DNA from: ZLKRG08 sp046091905
GTDB lineage: Bacteria > Actinomycetota > Actinomycetes > Nanopelagicales > Nanopelagicaceae
Direction: 5' to 3'
DNA length: 27,603 nt
Assembly: GCA_046091905.1 (NCBI GenBank)
Contig: JBJTCN010000045.1
Span: 1 to 27,603 of the forward strand
Part shown: positions 1-9,435 of the stretch, piece after piece
Position numbering within the stretch: the first letter of the stretch is position 1
How the letters are laid out: each line of letters begins with the position of its first letter
Notes under the pieces: generated by a model
What the model saw: the letters and a program-made list of their open reading frames with translations, nothing else
Told to the model about the DNA's origin: nothing
Database searches by the model: none
Made by a program: the position numbers and the translations under genes

Positions 1-1
1 T

Positions 2-517
2 CATAACATCGGCCACATGGTTGTCGATGAGATGGCGCGTGTCAATTCTTTAAAGTGGAGCTCTCACAAAGCTCGCGCAGATGTTGCCGCTTTTAAGTTA
101 GGCGTTGGTATTGAAGCGCCTGGCATTGTGCTCGCTAAATCTTATAGCTATATGAATGAATCGGGTGGCCCGATTAAAGCGCTCTGCAATTTCTACAAAA
201 TTGGAATCGAAAACTTAATTGTGATTCACGATGAATTAGATATTCCATTTAATTCAATTCGAATTAAAGAAGGTGGTGGCGATAATGGCCACAATGGCCT
301 TAAGAGCACTACCAGTGCGATGACTGCAAATTATTATCGAATTCGCATGGGAATCGGTAGACCAATTGGCCAGCAAGACCCAGCCGACTTTGTATTGAAG
401 AATTTTGCTAGCGCTGAGAAGAGCGAGCTTCCAAGTTTTATCTCGCGTGGGGCCGATGCCATTGAATATTTAATTAAGAATGGGTTGCAAGCTGCGCAAG
501 GACAGTACAACCAATAA
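2..517 (+). CDS. pth: Peptidyl-tRNA hydrolase, 5' end outside window
   Basis: This cytosolic enzyme cleaves the ester bond of peptidyl-tRNAs that drop off the ribosome, recycling tRNA. The reading frame is open from base 2, and the first visible residues are HNIGHMVVDEMA, which match the family segment RHNxGxxxVD. The codon at 2-4 is therefore probably the catalytic His (His20 in E. coli Pth), and about 20 residues are missing upstream. Other hallmarks are SYMNESG (substrate-binding Asn), VIHDELDIP (the Asp partner of the catalytic His), GGGDNGHNGLKS and RIRMGIGRP. The ATG at 17 is internal and is not the true start. The gene ends one base before the convergent ppc stop codon, with no terminator hairpin visible between them. 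Identification is firm. Confidence 0.95.
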   Translation, partial: HNIGHMVVDEMARVNSLKWSSHKARADVAAFKLGVGIEAPGIVLAKSYSYMNESGGPIKALCNFYKIGIENLIVIHDELDIPFNSIRIKEGGGDNGHNGLKSTTSAMTANYYRIRMGIGRPIGQQDPADFVLKNFASAEKSELPSFISRGADAIEYLIKNGLQAAQGQYNQ

Positions 518-518
518 A

Positions 519-3233
519 TTAACCGGTGTTGCGTAAACCTAAAGCGACACCGTTAATGGTTAGCAATAATGCGCGGCGCAATAATGGATCTGCGTCGTCT
601 CCGGCCGCTCTCACACGTTCAAGCAAATTAACTTGCAACATATGTAATGGCGCTAAGTATTGATCGCGAATTTGAAGTGTTCTAGCTAGCAGGGGTTGAT
701 CTCCAAGCAAATCTTCGTTTCCGCGTAGTGCATTAATTTCCTGGCTTGTTAATTCAAATTCTGCTTTGATATCTGCAAAGAAGTGGCGAAGTTCAGTTGG
801 CACTAATGTAGATACATAATGTTCGGCCATCTTCATATCGGTTTTAGCCATGGTCATTTCGACGTTAGAGATAAAGGTCTTGAAGAAATGCCATTCATCA
901 AGCATCTGTTTAAGAACGGTAACTTGGCCAGCTTCTCGAGCTGCTTTTAATCCCGTTCCGACTCCATACCAACCAGGGACAATTTGGCGACTTTGCGTCC
1001 AACCAAATACCCATGGAATCGCTCGAAGATTTTCAATGCCGTCATTTGCTCCTTGGCGTCGAGATGGACGTGAACCTAAGAACATATCGCCTAATTGCTC
1101 AACTGGAGTTGAGTTATAAAAGTAAGCTGGTAAATCTTGGTGGCTAACTAAGTTACGATATTTTTGGAATGAATTCTCAGAGATTAATTCCATACATTCA
1201 TTCCACTGTTTTAGATTTGCTGCCGATTGGCGTGGGCCTCGATTTAGTACGGTGGCTTCAAGAGCTGCGGCCAGCGTTAGTTCTAAGTTCTCTTTGGCCA
1301 AAGTTGGAATTGAATATTTATCTGAAATTACTTCGCCCTGTTCGGTCATCTTGATCTGTCCATCAAGTGATCCCCAAGGAAGTGCAATTAAAGCATCATA
1401 AGTTGGGCCACCACCGCGACCTACAGATCCACCACGTCCATGGAATAGTCGAAGCTTGACGCCATATTTCATGGCAACATCTCTTAATCGACGTTGTGCT
1501 TGATGAATCTCCCATTGGCTAGTTGCAATTCCGGCATCTTTATTGGAATCGGAGTAACCCAACATCACTTCTTGCTCGTCATTTCGAAGTGAAACTAATT
1601 TTCGATAAGTAGGGTTTGCTAAAAGCTTCTCTAAAATTACATCTGCCGCGCGAAGTTCAGCCACCGTTTCAAGTAGAGGCGCAAAGCCAATTTTTGCAAT
1701 CCCACCATTTATATTGATTAAGCCAGCCTCCTTAGCCAGTACCGCTGCTGCTAATAAATCCTCTGGTTGTTTAGTCATTGAGATGATGTAAGTTTCAATG
1801 ATTTCAGGTCCAAATTGCCCGATAAGTTCATTTATTGCCCGGAAAGTATCTAAAGACTTAGCACTTTGCGCATCCAAATCTTTCGGAGCTCTGAGTTTTT
1901 GACTCTCGAGCTCTGCAATTAAAAGTTCAAAACGCTTACCTGGCTGTTGCGTTGCATAATCATTGGCAATCCCAAAATTTGCAAGCGCAGCGTGGTGCAA
2001 TTGTGAGTGTTCGCGAATATCCATAGTTGCGTGAATCAACCCAAATGCAGAAACTGTGCGAATGATTCTCTCTAATTCGCCTTTAGCAATTAATTCTCCA
2101 TGATTTTCCATCAGGGAGTCGCGCATTAGATTTAAATCTGCTAACAGTTCATCGGTATTTGCATAATCTCGACCAGGAACATGTGGCGCACCGGCGGCAT
2201 GGCGTTTTCTAGTTAGTTCCAGCCTGTGAACAATTGCAGTGGTCTTTAAACGATATGGTTCACGTGCATTTAAGCGTCGATATCTAGCTTCAAATTCTGG
2301 AATGTTTGCTAAATCTTTTTCTACCGAATTTTTGAGCTCTTGGGAAACGTTAATAATTCTGGTGGAAACCGATAGTGATTGGCGCAATATCGCCATCGCC
2401 TCTGAGATCACTTTAATTGCATGTCCCACCTGAACCACGATGGTTTCGCGAGTGACATCCGGCGTCACGTTTGGATGTCCATCGCGATCGCCACCAATCC
2501 AAGTTCCAAAGGTGAGCGGTTTTGCAGTTGGTTCAATAGTCACTCCAAGGCGTGAAACCTCTGCCGCAAAATCATCAAGCACTTCTGGCACCGTTAATCG
2601 AAACAAATCATCAAGCTAATAAAGCGCATTTACCGCTTCATCAATTACTAATGGTCGTTCTACACGTAATTCATCTGTCTGCCACAAGAGATCAATTGCT
2701 TCAGATAATCGCGCATCGCGAACTCGACCTACTGGTGCTTCAAGTAAATCTGAAATCAAAGCTAATTTACTAAGTACGGAACGGCGCGAAGCTTCAGTTG
2801 GATGCGCCGTAAAAACTGGTCGCACTGAAAAACCTGCTAACCACTCTTTTAAATCCTCTAATTTAATTTCATGGCCGCTCTTTTTGGCTGCTTCGATTTT
2901 ATCTACCACTTGCGCGATCCAAGATCCACTTTCAGAGCGTTCATTTTCTAGCACTCGGGAGCGGTGCACCTGTTCGGCCACATTTGCAAGATGGAAGTAG
3001 GTACTAAAAGCACGTACCAATTGCACTGCTTGATCGACGGTGACATCTTTTAATTCACCTTCACCATGTCCGCTTCTAACTGCGGCGCGGACTTTTTCTA
3101 CCAAATCAAAGAGCTCTTGACCTTCTTGGCGAATTAATGATTTTCCAAGTAATTCTCCAAGGGCACGTACATCTCCGCGAAGTGATGCATCATCTTGCAT
3201 CTGCAACTGTCTAAGCTGACTCTCCGCGCTCAT
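519..3233 (-). pseudogene. ppc: Phosphoenolpyruvate carboxylase interrupted by an in-frame amber codon
   Basis: PEP carboxylase makes oxaloacetate from PEP and bicarbonate to refill the TCA cycle. Read from ATG 3233, the frame holds 205 codons, a TAG at 2616-2618, then 698 more codons in the same frame to the stop at 519. The total of about 904 positions is normal for the family. The first part carries FTAHPTEASRR with the catalytic His near residue 144. The second carries GTWIGGDRDGHPNV (about 243-256), GYSDSNKDAG (about 555), FHGRGGSVGRGGGP (about 597), TEQGEVISDKY, FGWTQSRQIVPGW and the C-terminal ALGLRNTG, so every active-site segment is kept. The context is ALY-stop-LDDLFRLTVPEV, where actinobacterial homologues usually read YYLDEL, so a Tyr codon (TAC or TAT) seems changed to TAG by one base. 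Neither half alone would hold a full active site. It may be a recent pseudogene, a sequencing error or a readthrough case. An in-frame TTG at 3239 is a less likely start. Confidence 0.9.
2616..2618 (-). other. In-frame TAG codon within ppc
   Basis: On the reverse strand the codons run CTT TAT TAG CTT GAT GAT TTG. The frame is identical on both sides, so this is a single nonsense codon and not an indel. The third base of the codon (position 2616 on the forward strand) is the only change needed to restore Tyr. TAG ends other genes here (mfd, mazG, DUF501, the 46-residue ORF), so it is a normal stop in this genome. Confidence 0.95.
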
Positions 3234-3275
3234 TGGCAAATCATCTCAGGTACTCAATAAGATATGAAACGTAAG

Positions 3276-3300
3276 GCCCCCTCCCTTTTGGGAATGGGGC
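3276..3300. repeat. Hairpin-forming inverted repeat between ppc and mfd
   Basis: GCCCC at 3276-3280 pairs with GGGGC at 3296-3300. After a small internal bulge, TCCC at 3282-3285 pairs with GGGA at 3290-3293 around a TTTT loop. It lies in the 120-base divergent gap between the ppc and mfd starts. No T-run follows on either strand, so it is not a standard terminator. It may sit in the 5' leader of either gene, or act as an operator; the role is unknown. Confidence 0.45.
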
Positions 3301-3341
3301 TAATAGCCGTTTGTCCCAGTATTTGAACCTTTTAGCAGAAG

Positions 3342-3351
3342 AAAGGAGAGG
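3342..3351 (+). promoter_or_regulatory. Strong ribosome binding site of mfd
   Basis: AAAGGAGAGG lies two bases before ATG 3354, with the core GGAG about six bases from the start codon. It fixes the mfd start and contrasts with several genes in this window that have no Shine-Dalgarno sequence. Confidence 0.8.
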
Positions 3352-3353
3352 TA

Positions 3354-6300
3354 ATGCGTGGATTACTGCCGCTTAGCAATCAAGCGATTGAAGATGCGCT
3401 AAATTCAAATCGCGATTTGATTTCGCCTCCAGCATCTTTTGCATATTTAATTGCACTTCGTGCGCTACGTAAACCAATTTTAGTAATTACTGCCTCTTCA
3501 AAAGCTGCAGAAGATTTAGCTAAAGAGATCCGTGAGTTGCATGCCGACACCTTGGAATTTCCAGCTTGGGAAACTTTGCCTCATGAGCGTTTAAGCCCAA
3601 GTAGTGACACTGTGGCAAAGCGCATCTCTACTTTACATGCGCTGAAAGACCGTCAAAAAAATTGGGTAGTGATTGCTCCGATTCGAGCGGTAATTCATAA
3701 ATTCAATGCGCAAATTATAAATACTCAACCAATTATCTTAGAGCGAGGTTTGGAGTTTGATTTAAGCGAACTCCAACAGAAGCTAGTTACATTCTCCTAT
3801 AACCGCACTGATCTTGTAGAGCGGCGCGGAGAATTTGCAGTTCGTGGTGGCATTCTGGATATTTTTCCGCCGGATCAAAACCACCCTATTCGAATAGATT
3901 TCTTTGGCGATGAGATTGAGGATTTAAGTTTTTTCACGGTATCAGATCAGCGTACTAATGAAAGTATTGCAACTTCAATAAGTGTTCTACCTTGTCGCGA
4001 ATTGCTAATAAACAATGAGATAAGGCAGAAAGCAAAAGAGCTCGCAACTGAATTCGAAAGTGAACTCCTGAGTAAAATTTCTAATGGATTAATGCCAGAA
4101 GGAATGGAATCCTTAATCCCACTGCTTATTAATGACTTGCAGTTAATTAACCAATCCATGCCCGATGAATTTGAACCAATTTTTATAGAGCGCGAACGAG
4201 TTATTGGAAGAGTGGCAGATCTATTAGCTACCAATGAAGAATTCCGAGAAGCAGCTTGGTCTAATGCGGCAGTTGGCGGTAAAGCGCCAATTGAATCTGG
4301 AAGTACATATATTGATTGGGATTCACTAAGAAATGAACTTCCTAATGCCAGAGATTTTCGACAATTTGGTTCGGATACAGATACTTTCCTAGAGATTGAC
4401 CCCATTGAGCTATTGCGCGGAAATAGTGAACGTTTAATTTCAATTTTTGAAAGCGCGTTAAATGAAAAGAAGCGCGTGATTTTCTCTGCCTCAAGCAAAG
4501 GCATGATAGATAGATATGCCAGCATATTTAGAGATGCTAATTTGCCAGTTCAGATTCAGTATCCATTTAATGCCGCCCCAACGAGTGATCACATCACACT
4601 TACTGCTTCACTTTTTAGAAATGGATTTAGTGATGAGCAATTTCTCTTTATAACTGAACGCGATTTAACGGGGTCCCAAAGCCTAGGCGGAGAGAAGCTG
4701 CCATCTAGACGAAAGAAGAATATTGATCCGCTGCAATTAAAGAGCGGCGATTATGTGGTGCACGAACAGCATGGAATTGGTCGATATGTGGAGATGGCCC
4801 AGCGATCTGTTGGTGGTGTGGTTCGTGAATACTTAATAATTGAATATGCGCCTGCAAAACGTGGCCAACCAGGTGATCGCATCTTCGTGCCAGTTGATGC
4901 TTTAGATCAAATCAGCAAATATATTGGCGGTGATGTTCCAACCATTCATCGAATTGGTAGCGGTGAATGGAGCAAAGCAAAGATTCGTGCAAGAAAAGCA
5001 GTCCGCGAAATTGCTGGTGAATTAATCCGTTTATATGCCGCTCGTACCAGTGCACCAGGTTTTGCTTTCTCTGCGGATTCACCATGGCAGCGAGAGTTAG
5101 AAGATAATTTTGCATATGTAGAAACTGCTGATCAGTTATCAACCATCGAAGATGTGAAGCGAGATATGCAACGGCCATACCCAATGGATCGTTTAATTTG
5201 TGGCGATGTTGGTTATGGAAAGACCGAGATTGCGGTGCGTGCAGCCTTCAAAGCGGTACAAGATGGCAAACAAGTCGCAGTGTTGGTGCCAACGACTCTG
5301 TTGGTGCAGCAACATTTCAAAACTTTCTCAGAGAGATTCGGCGGTTTTCCGGTAAAAGTAGCTGGTTTATCTAGGTTTAATAGCGCAAAAGAAGCGAAAG
5401 AAATTATTCAGGAATTAGCTGCCGGCACTATAGATGTAATTATTGGTACCCACAGAATTCTCTCGAATGATGTGCAATTTAAAGATTTGGGATTAGTAAT
5501 TGTCGATGAAGAGCAACGCTTTGGAGTCGAGCAGAAAGAGCTTCTTAAAAAACTACGCACAAGTGTGGATGTTTTGGCAATGTCAGCCACCCCGATTCCA
5601 CGTACGCTAGAGATGGCGATAACTGGAATTCGAGAAATGTCTACGATCACGACCCCTCCTGAAGAGCGCCACCCAATTCTGACTTATGTGGGGCCGCAAG
5701 ATGATAAACAAATTAGCGCGGCAATTCACCGTGAATTACTAAGAGATGGTCAGATTTTCTATATTCACAATCGCGTTGAGTCGATAGATCGAGTGGCTAC
5801 TAAGTTGAAAGAGCTTGTGCCAGAGGCGCGAATTAGAGTCGCACATGGGCAAATGAGTGAGTCCATGCTGGAAGATGTCATTCTGGCATTTTGGAATCGT
5901 GATTTTGATGTTTTAGTTTGCACCACAATTGTTGAGAGTGGTTTGGATATCCCAAATGCCAACACTTTAATTGTGGAACGTGCCGATATGTTCGGGTTAT
6001 CTCAGCTGCACCAAATCCGTGGACGTGTAGGCCGTGGTCGTGATCGTGCATATGCATACTTTCTCTTTCCAACTGATAAGCCATTAACTGAAGTGGCAAT
6101 CGATCGATTAAATACCATTGCATCAAACACCGAACTTGGTGCCGGAATGCAAGTTGCGCTTAAAGATTTAGAGATCCGTGGTGCTGGAAATTTGCTGGGC
6201 GGAGAACAATCTGGGCATATTGCAGATGTTGGTTTTGATTTGTATATGCGGATGGTTGGCGAAGCAGTTATTGATTACAAAACTGGAATAGTTGAAACAG

Positions 6301-6776
6301 AAAATATATCCCATGAATGTAAAATAGAAATTCCAGTTGATGCTCATTTGCCAGAAGATTATGTTGATTCTGAGCGACTCAGATTAGACATTTATCGAAG
6401 ACTTGCGGATGTAAAAGAATCGGCAGAGGTAAAGCCAATCGAAGAAGAGTTAATTGATCGATTCGGCCCGCTACCAGAACCAGTATTATTACTAATTCAG
6501 GTAGCGACTTTGCGTGCCTCAGCTCGCAAGTTGGGAATTAGAGAATTGATTCAGCAAGGCAAGAATTTAAAGATTTCACCTATTAAATTGCCAGAGTCCA
6601 AGCAATTAAAGTTGCAGCGACTCTACCCGGGCAGTATGTACAAAGGCGCAACCAATGTGGCTTTAGTCGCTTTACCGGCACAAGAGTGGTCGCCATTGGG
6701 AGAAAGAGCGCAATTACGAGATACTTCGGTCATTGCTTGGGCCACTTCGGTGATCCAGGAATTAACCGGAAAGTAG
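3354..6776 (+). CDS. mfd: Transcription-repair coupling factor Mfd
   Basis: Mfd is a DNA translocase that removes RNA polymerase stalled at lesions and recruits UvrA for nucleotide excision repair. The 1140 residues match the usual length of about 1150-1200. In order: a UvrB-like N-terminal module (RRGEFAVRGGILDIFPP near 160-176), the RNA-polymerase-interacting Tudor/CarD-like domain starting at GDYVVHEQHGIGRY near 464, Walker A GDVGYGKTE near 617-625, the DEEQ box near 717, motif III SATPIPRT, and motif VI HQIRGRVGRGR near 885-895. A TRCF C-terminal domain near 990-1090 follows. The start follows a strong Shine-Dalgarno sequence. It is the first gene of a forward run; the next gene begins 28 bases after its TAG stop. 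Identification is secure. Confidence 0.97.
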   Translation: MRGLLPLSNQAIEDALNSNRDLISPPASFAYLIALRALRKPILVITASSKAAEDLAKEIRELHADTLEFPAWETLPHERLSPSSDTVAKRISTLHALKDRQKNWVVIAPIRAVIHKFNAQIINTQPIILERGLEFDLSELQQKLVTFSYNRTDLVERRGEFAVRGGILDIFPPDQNHPIRIDFFGDEIEDLSFFTVSDQRTNESIATSISVLPCRELLINNEIRQKAKELATEFESELLSKISNGLMPEGMESLIPLLINDLQLINQSMPDEFEPIFIERERVIGRVADLLATNEEFREAAWSNAAVGGKAPIESGSTYIDWDSLRNELPNARDFRQFGSDTDTFLEIDPIELLRGNSERLISIFESALNEKKRVIFSASSKGMIDRYASIFRDANLPVQIQYPFNAAPTSDHITLTASLFRNGFSDEQFLFITERDLTGSQSLGGEKLPSRRKKNIDPLQLKSGDYVVHEQHGIGRYVEMAQRSVGGVVREYLIIEYAPAKRGQPGDRIFVPVDALDQISKYIGGDVPTIHRIGSGEWSKAKIRARKAVREIAGELIRLYAARTSAPGFAFSADSPWQRELEDNFAYVETADQLSTIEDVKRDMQRPYPMDRLICGDVGYGKTEIAVRAAFKAVQDGKQVAVLVPTTLLVQQHFKTFSERFGGFPVKVAGLSRFNSAKEAKEIIQELAAGTIDVIIGTHRILSNDVQFKDLGLVIVDEEQRFGVEQKELLKKLRTSVDVLAMSATPIPRTLEMAITGIREMSTITTPPEERHPILTYVGPQDDKQISAAIHRELLRDGQIFYIHNRVESIDRVATKLKELVPEARIRVAHGQMSESMLEDVILAFWNRDFDVLVCTTIVESGLDIPNANTLIVERADMFGLSQLHQIRGRVGRGRDRAYAYFLFPTDKPLTEVAIDRLNTIASNTELGAGMQVALKDLEIRGAGNLLGGEQSGHIADVGFDLYMRMVGEAVIDYKTGIVETENISHECKIEIPVDAHLPEDYVDSERLRLDIYRRLADVKESAEVKPIEEELIDRFGPLPEPVLLLIQVATLRASARKLGIRELIQQGKNLKISPIKLPESKQLKLQRLYPGSMYKGATNVALVALPAQEWSPLGERAQLRDTSVIAWATSVIQELTGK

Positions 6777-6804
6777 TTTTAGAGAAAGAAGTTCGAGGAT
6801 TTTG

Positions 6805-7410
6805 ATGAAAAAGTTGATCAGTGTAGTGGTTTTGGCAAGCAGCCTCATTTTTTTAACTGCTTGTAATGCAAGCACTGCAGCGCAGATTGGCGATACTAAG
6901 ATTTCTACGCAAGATGTGCAATCTCGAATTGTTGAAATACTTTCAGAACGTGCTAAATATGATACTTCCAGTATGCAATTAAGTACGGGCGAAGAGCTAA
7001 ATCGCTCTGAAATGCGATTCCTAGTAGTCGCAACAATATTTGAAAAAATCGCAGCGAAGAATGGCATCAAGATCACGCAAGCAATGAAGGATGCAAGGAA
7101 GGCAGAAATCTACAGCTCTCTTGGCGGACAGGCACAACTTGGAAACGCACTTGTTTCTGCGCAATTAGCGCCATCAGATTTCGATGTCTATATTCAGGCA
7201 GTACTTATCTCTGAAAAACTACAAGAGCGAGCAATTGCAGCCGGAATTGATCAAGCAAATGCTGGCGTAGCGATACAACAATTAGTTGCAGAATTCTCGA
7301 AATCTGAAAAAGTTGTAATCAATCCCCAATTTGGTAAGTGGGATGTATCAGTAGCTGATTTAGTTACTTTCGATTCTGCTGGTACTGCAGTTAAGCCAAT
7401 TACTGCTTAA
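6805..7410 (+). CDS. SurA N-terminal-type lipoprotein
   Basis: This is a predicted membrane-anchored lipoprotein of 201 residues. ATG 6805 follows GAGG and is preferred to the adjacent TTG at 6802. The N-terminus has a Lys pair, a hydrophobic stretch and the lipobox LTAC with Cys20. The following segment (AAQIGDTKISTQDVQSRI, then a helical stretch with MKDARKAEI) resembles the N-terminal chaperone-like region of SurA/PrsA-type proteins. No parvulin or FKBP peptidyl-prolyl isomerase domain is present and the protein simply ends, so a catalytic role is unlikely. It sits between mfd and mazG, where actinobacteria often carry a comparable lipoprotein. The lipoprotein call is firm, the fold assignment moderate, and the role (secretion or envelope chaperone) is inferred. 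Confidence 0.75.
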   Translation: MKKLISVVVLASSLIFLTACNASTAAQIGDTKISTQDVQSRIVEILSERAKYDTSSMQLSTGEELNRSEMRFLVVATIFEKIAAKNGIKITQAMKDARKAEIYSSLGGQAQLGNALVSAQLAPSDFDVYIQAVLISEKLQERAIAAGIDQANAGVAIQQLVAEFSKSEKVVINPQFGKWDVSVADLVTFDSAGTAVKPITA

Positions 7411-7426
7411 ATAATCTAAATTCATT

Positions 7427-8071
7427 ATGGCATCCGAGCTACTTCGTTTACTCGAAGTAATGGATCAACTTCGCTCGCCCGGAGGTTGCCCATGGGATGC
7501 AGAACAGACTCATCAGTCACTAATTAAATATTTACTTGAAGAGTCTTATGAGTTTATAGATTCTGTAGAAACTGATGATCGCCAAGCAATGCGCGAAGAA
7601 TTAGGCGATATCTTGTTGCAAGTTTATTTTCATGCACGAATTGCTGAAGAGCATGCAACAGATCCCTTCTCAATCGAAGATGTGGCAAGTGGGATTGCGG
7701 ACAAATTGGTAAGGCGCCATCCTCATGTATTTGGCGAGGAGCGCGCAGATAGCTCGGAAGCGGTGCTACAAAACTGGGAGAAATTAAAAGCTGCAGAGAA
7801 AAATCGTGCTTCGGCGGCAGATGGTATTGCGCTTTCGCAGCCAGCTCTGCCATTAATCACTAAACTTATCTACCGTGCCGAGAAGAACGGTATTCAATTA
7901 GATTTACCAACTGCAGAAGTGAACAATGAAGTTCCCACTGAAATTGCTATAAGTGATGCGTTGGTGGCAGCTGTTGTGGCTGCAATTAAGCAAGGAATCG
8001 AACCAGAAGATCTGCTTCGTGCTCGAGCACGCGAGATTTCAGATGAGATCAAGCGGATTGAGTCCTTGTAG
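7427..8071 (+). CDS. mazG: Nucleoside triphosphate pyrophosphohydrolase MazG
   Basis: MazG hydrolyses (d)NTPs to monophosphates and pyrophosphate, clearing aberrant nucleotides. The N-terminal domain has the all-alpha NTP pyrophosphatase signature: GCPWDAEQTHQS near 20-31, then EExxE at E38, E39 and E42, and the ExxD pair at E58 and D61, all expected Mg2+ ligands. RRHPHVFGEE follows. At 214 residues it is shorter than E. coli MazG (about 263), with a trimmed C-terminal half, which is common in actinobacteria. The ATG has no clear Shine-Dalgarno sequence; TAATCT lies nine bases upstream and may be a -10 for a leaderless transcript. It lies between the SurA-N lipoprotein and eno. Confidence 0.92.
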   Translation: MASELLRLLEVMDQLRSPGGCPWDAEQTHQSLIKYLLEESYEFIDSVETDDRQAMREELGDILLQVYFHARIAEEHATDPFSIEDVASGIADKLVRRHPHVFGEERADSSEAVLQNWEKLKAAEKNRASAADGIALSQPALPLITKLIYRAEKNGIQLDLPTAEVNNEVPTEIAISDALVAAVVAAIKQGIEPEDLLRARAREISDEIKRIESL

Positions 8072-8124
8072 AATACAGATAGTAAATCTTATTTAAGAGT
8101 TCAATTAAAGGTTTAGGAGTAAGA

Positions 8125-9405
8125 GTGGCAATTATCGAGGCCCTTGGCGCACGTGAAATTTTGGATTCTCGCGGAAATCCAACTGTTGAGGTAGAAGTTT
8201 TGTTAGAAGATGGCACCGCAGCGCGCGCCGCAGTTCCATCAGGTGCATCTACAGGCGCTTTTGAAGCTGTCGAATTACGTGATGGCGGTAAGCGTTATCT
8301 TGGTAAAGGTGTTGAAAAAGCAATTAAAAATGTAAATGAAGTAATCGCTCCTGAAGTTGTAGGGCTAGATGCACAAGATCAACGTTTAGTTGACCAAACC
8401 ATGATTGAACTAGATGGCACCAAGAACAAAGCAAAACTTGGCGCTAATGCGATTTTAGGTGTTTCACTTGCGGTCGCAAAAGCAAGTGCGGAGCACGCAG
8501 ATCTTTCGTTATTTAAATATGTAGGTGGCAATAACGCCCACATACTTCCAGTGCCAATGATGAACATTCTTAATGGTGGCGCACACGCAGATACCAATGT
8601 TGATATTCAGGAATTTATGGTGGCACCAATCGGCGCAGAATCATTTAAAGAATCACTTCGCTGGGGCGCTGAGATTTACCATTCACTTAAATCAGTTTTG
8701 AAGAAGCGTGGTTTAGCTACCAGCATTGGAGATGAAGGTGGCTTTGCGCCAAATTTAGATAGCAATCGAGCAGCTTTAGATTTGATTCTTGAAGCAGTTG
8801 AGGGTGCTGGATTTAAGCCAGGTAAGGAAATTGCGCTAGCAATGGACGTTGCGGCTACAGAATTTTATGAAAATGGTAAATACTCATTTGAAGGTAAGCA
8901 ATTAACTGCGGCAGAGATGATTGCTTATTACTCAAGCTTGGTCGCTTCTTATCCTTTGGTATCTATCGAAGATCCGCTAAATGAGGACGATTGGGATGGC
9001 TGGGCTGCAATCACTAAAGAATTGGGCGCAAAAGTTCAATTAGTTGGCGATGATTTATTTGTAACAAATCCAGAGCGTTTAGCAAAGGGCATCGCTGCAG
9101 ATACTGCAAATGCGTTGTTAGTTAAAGTAAATCAGATTGGTTCATTAACTGAAACTCTTGATGCGGTTGAAATGGCGCACCGCGCTGGATATCGCAGCAT
9201 GATGAGCCACCGTTCAGGTGAGACTGAAGATGTGACTATCGCAGATTTAGCGGTAGCTACTAACTGCGGTCAGATTAAAACTGGCGCACCAGCTCGAAGT
9301 GAACGTGTAGCTAAATACAACCAATTACTTCGAATTGAAGATGAACTTGCTGAGGGTGCTCGATATGCAGGTCGCGGCGCTTTCCCACGTTTTAAGCAAT
9401 CCTAA
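8125..9405 (+). CDS. eno: Enolase
   Basis: Enolase interconverts 2-phosphoglycerate and phosphoenolpyruvate in glycolysis and gluconeogenesis; it also feeds the PEP that ppc would use. The 426 residues are full length. Hallmarks are the N-terminal ARAAVPSGASTG loop, GDEGGFAPN near 202-210 (catalytic Glu), SIEDPLNEDDWDGW (metal ligand region), VGDDLFVTN (metal-ligand Asp) and LLVKVNQIGSLTET near 331-344 with the catalytic Lys. SHRSGETEDVTIADLAV then closes the active site. The start is GTG 8125, preceded by TAGGAG at a normal distance. The ftsB gene follows after 30 bases. Identification is certain. Confidence 0.98.
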   Translation: MAIIEALGAREILDSRGNPTVEVEVLLEDGTAARAAVPSGASTGAFEAVELRDGGKRYLGKGVEKAIKNVNEVIAPEVVGLDAQDQRLVDQTMIELDGTKNKAKLGANAILGVSLAVAKASAEHADLSLFKYVGGNNAHILPVPMMNILNGGAHADTNVDIQEFMVAPIGAESFKESLRWGAEIYHSLKSVLKKRGLATSIGDEGGFAPNLDSNRAALDLILEAVEGAGFKPGKEIALAMDVAATEFYENGKYSFEGKQLTAAEMIAYYSSLVASYPLVSIEDPLNEDDWDGWAAITKELGAKVQLVGDDLFVTNPERLAKGIAADTANALLVKVNQIGSLTETLDAVEMAHRAGYRSMMSHRSGETEDVTIADLAVATNCGQIKTGAPARSERVAKYNQLLRIEDELAEGARYAGRGAFPRFKQS

Positions 9406-9435
9406 GTATCTAAATCAGTAAACAGGGATTAGACA

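Noticed and set aside
2606..2618. A frameshift or two separate genes at the ppc break.
   Set aside because: Both halves are in the same frame and are separated only by TAG and three codons; the TTG at 2606 would begin mid-domain, and neither half is a known stand-alone protein.
3947..6126. Long reverse-strand frames inside mfd.
   Set aside because: They mirror a confidently assigned gene, have low-complexity Ser/Leu-rich translations, no start context and no recognisable domain.
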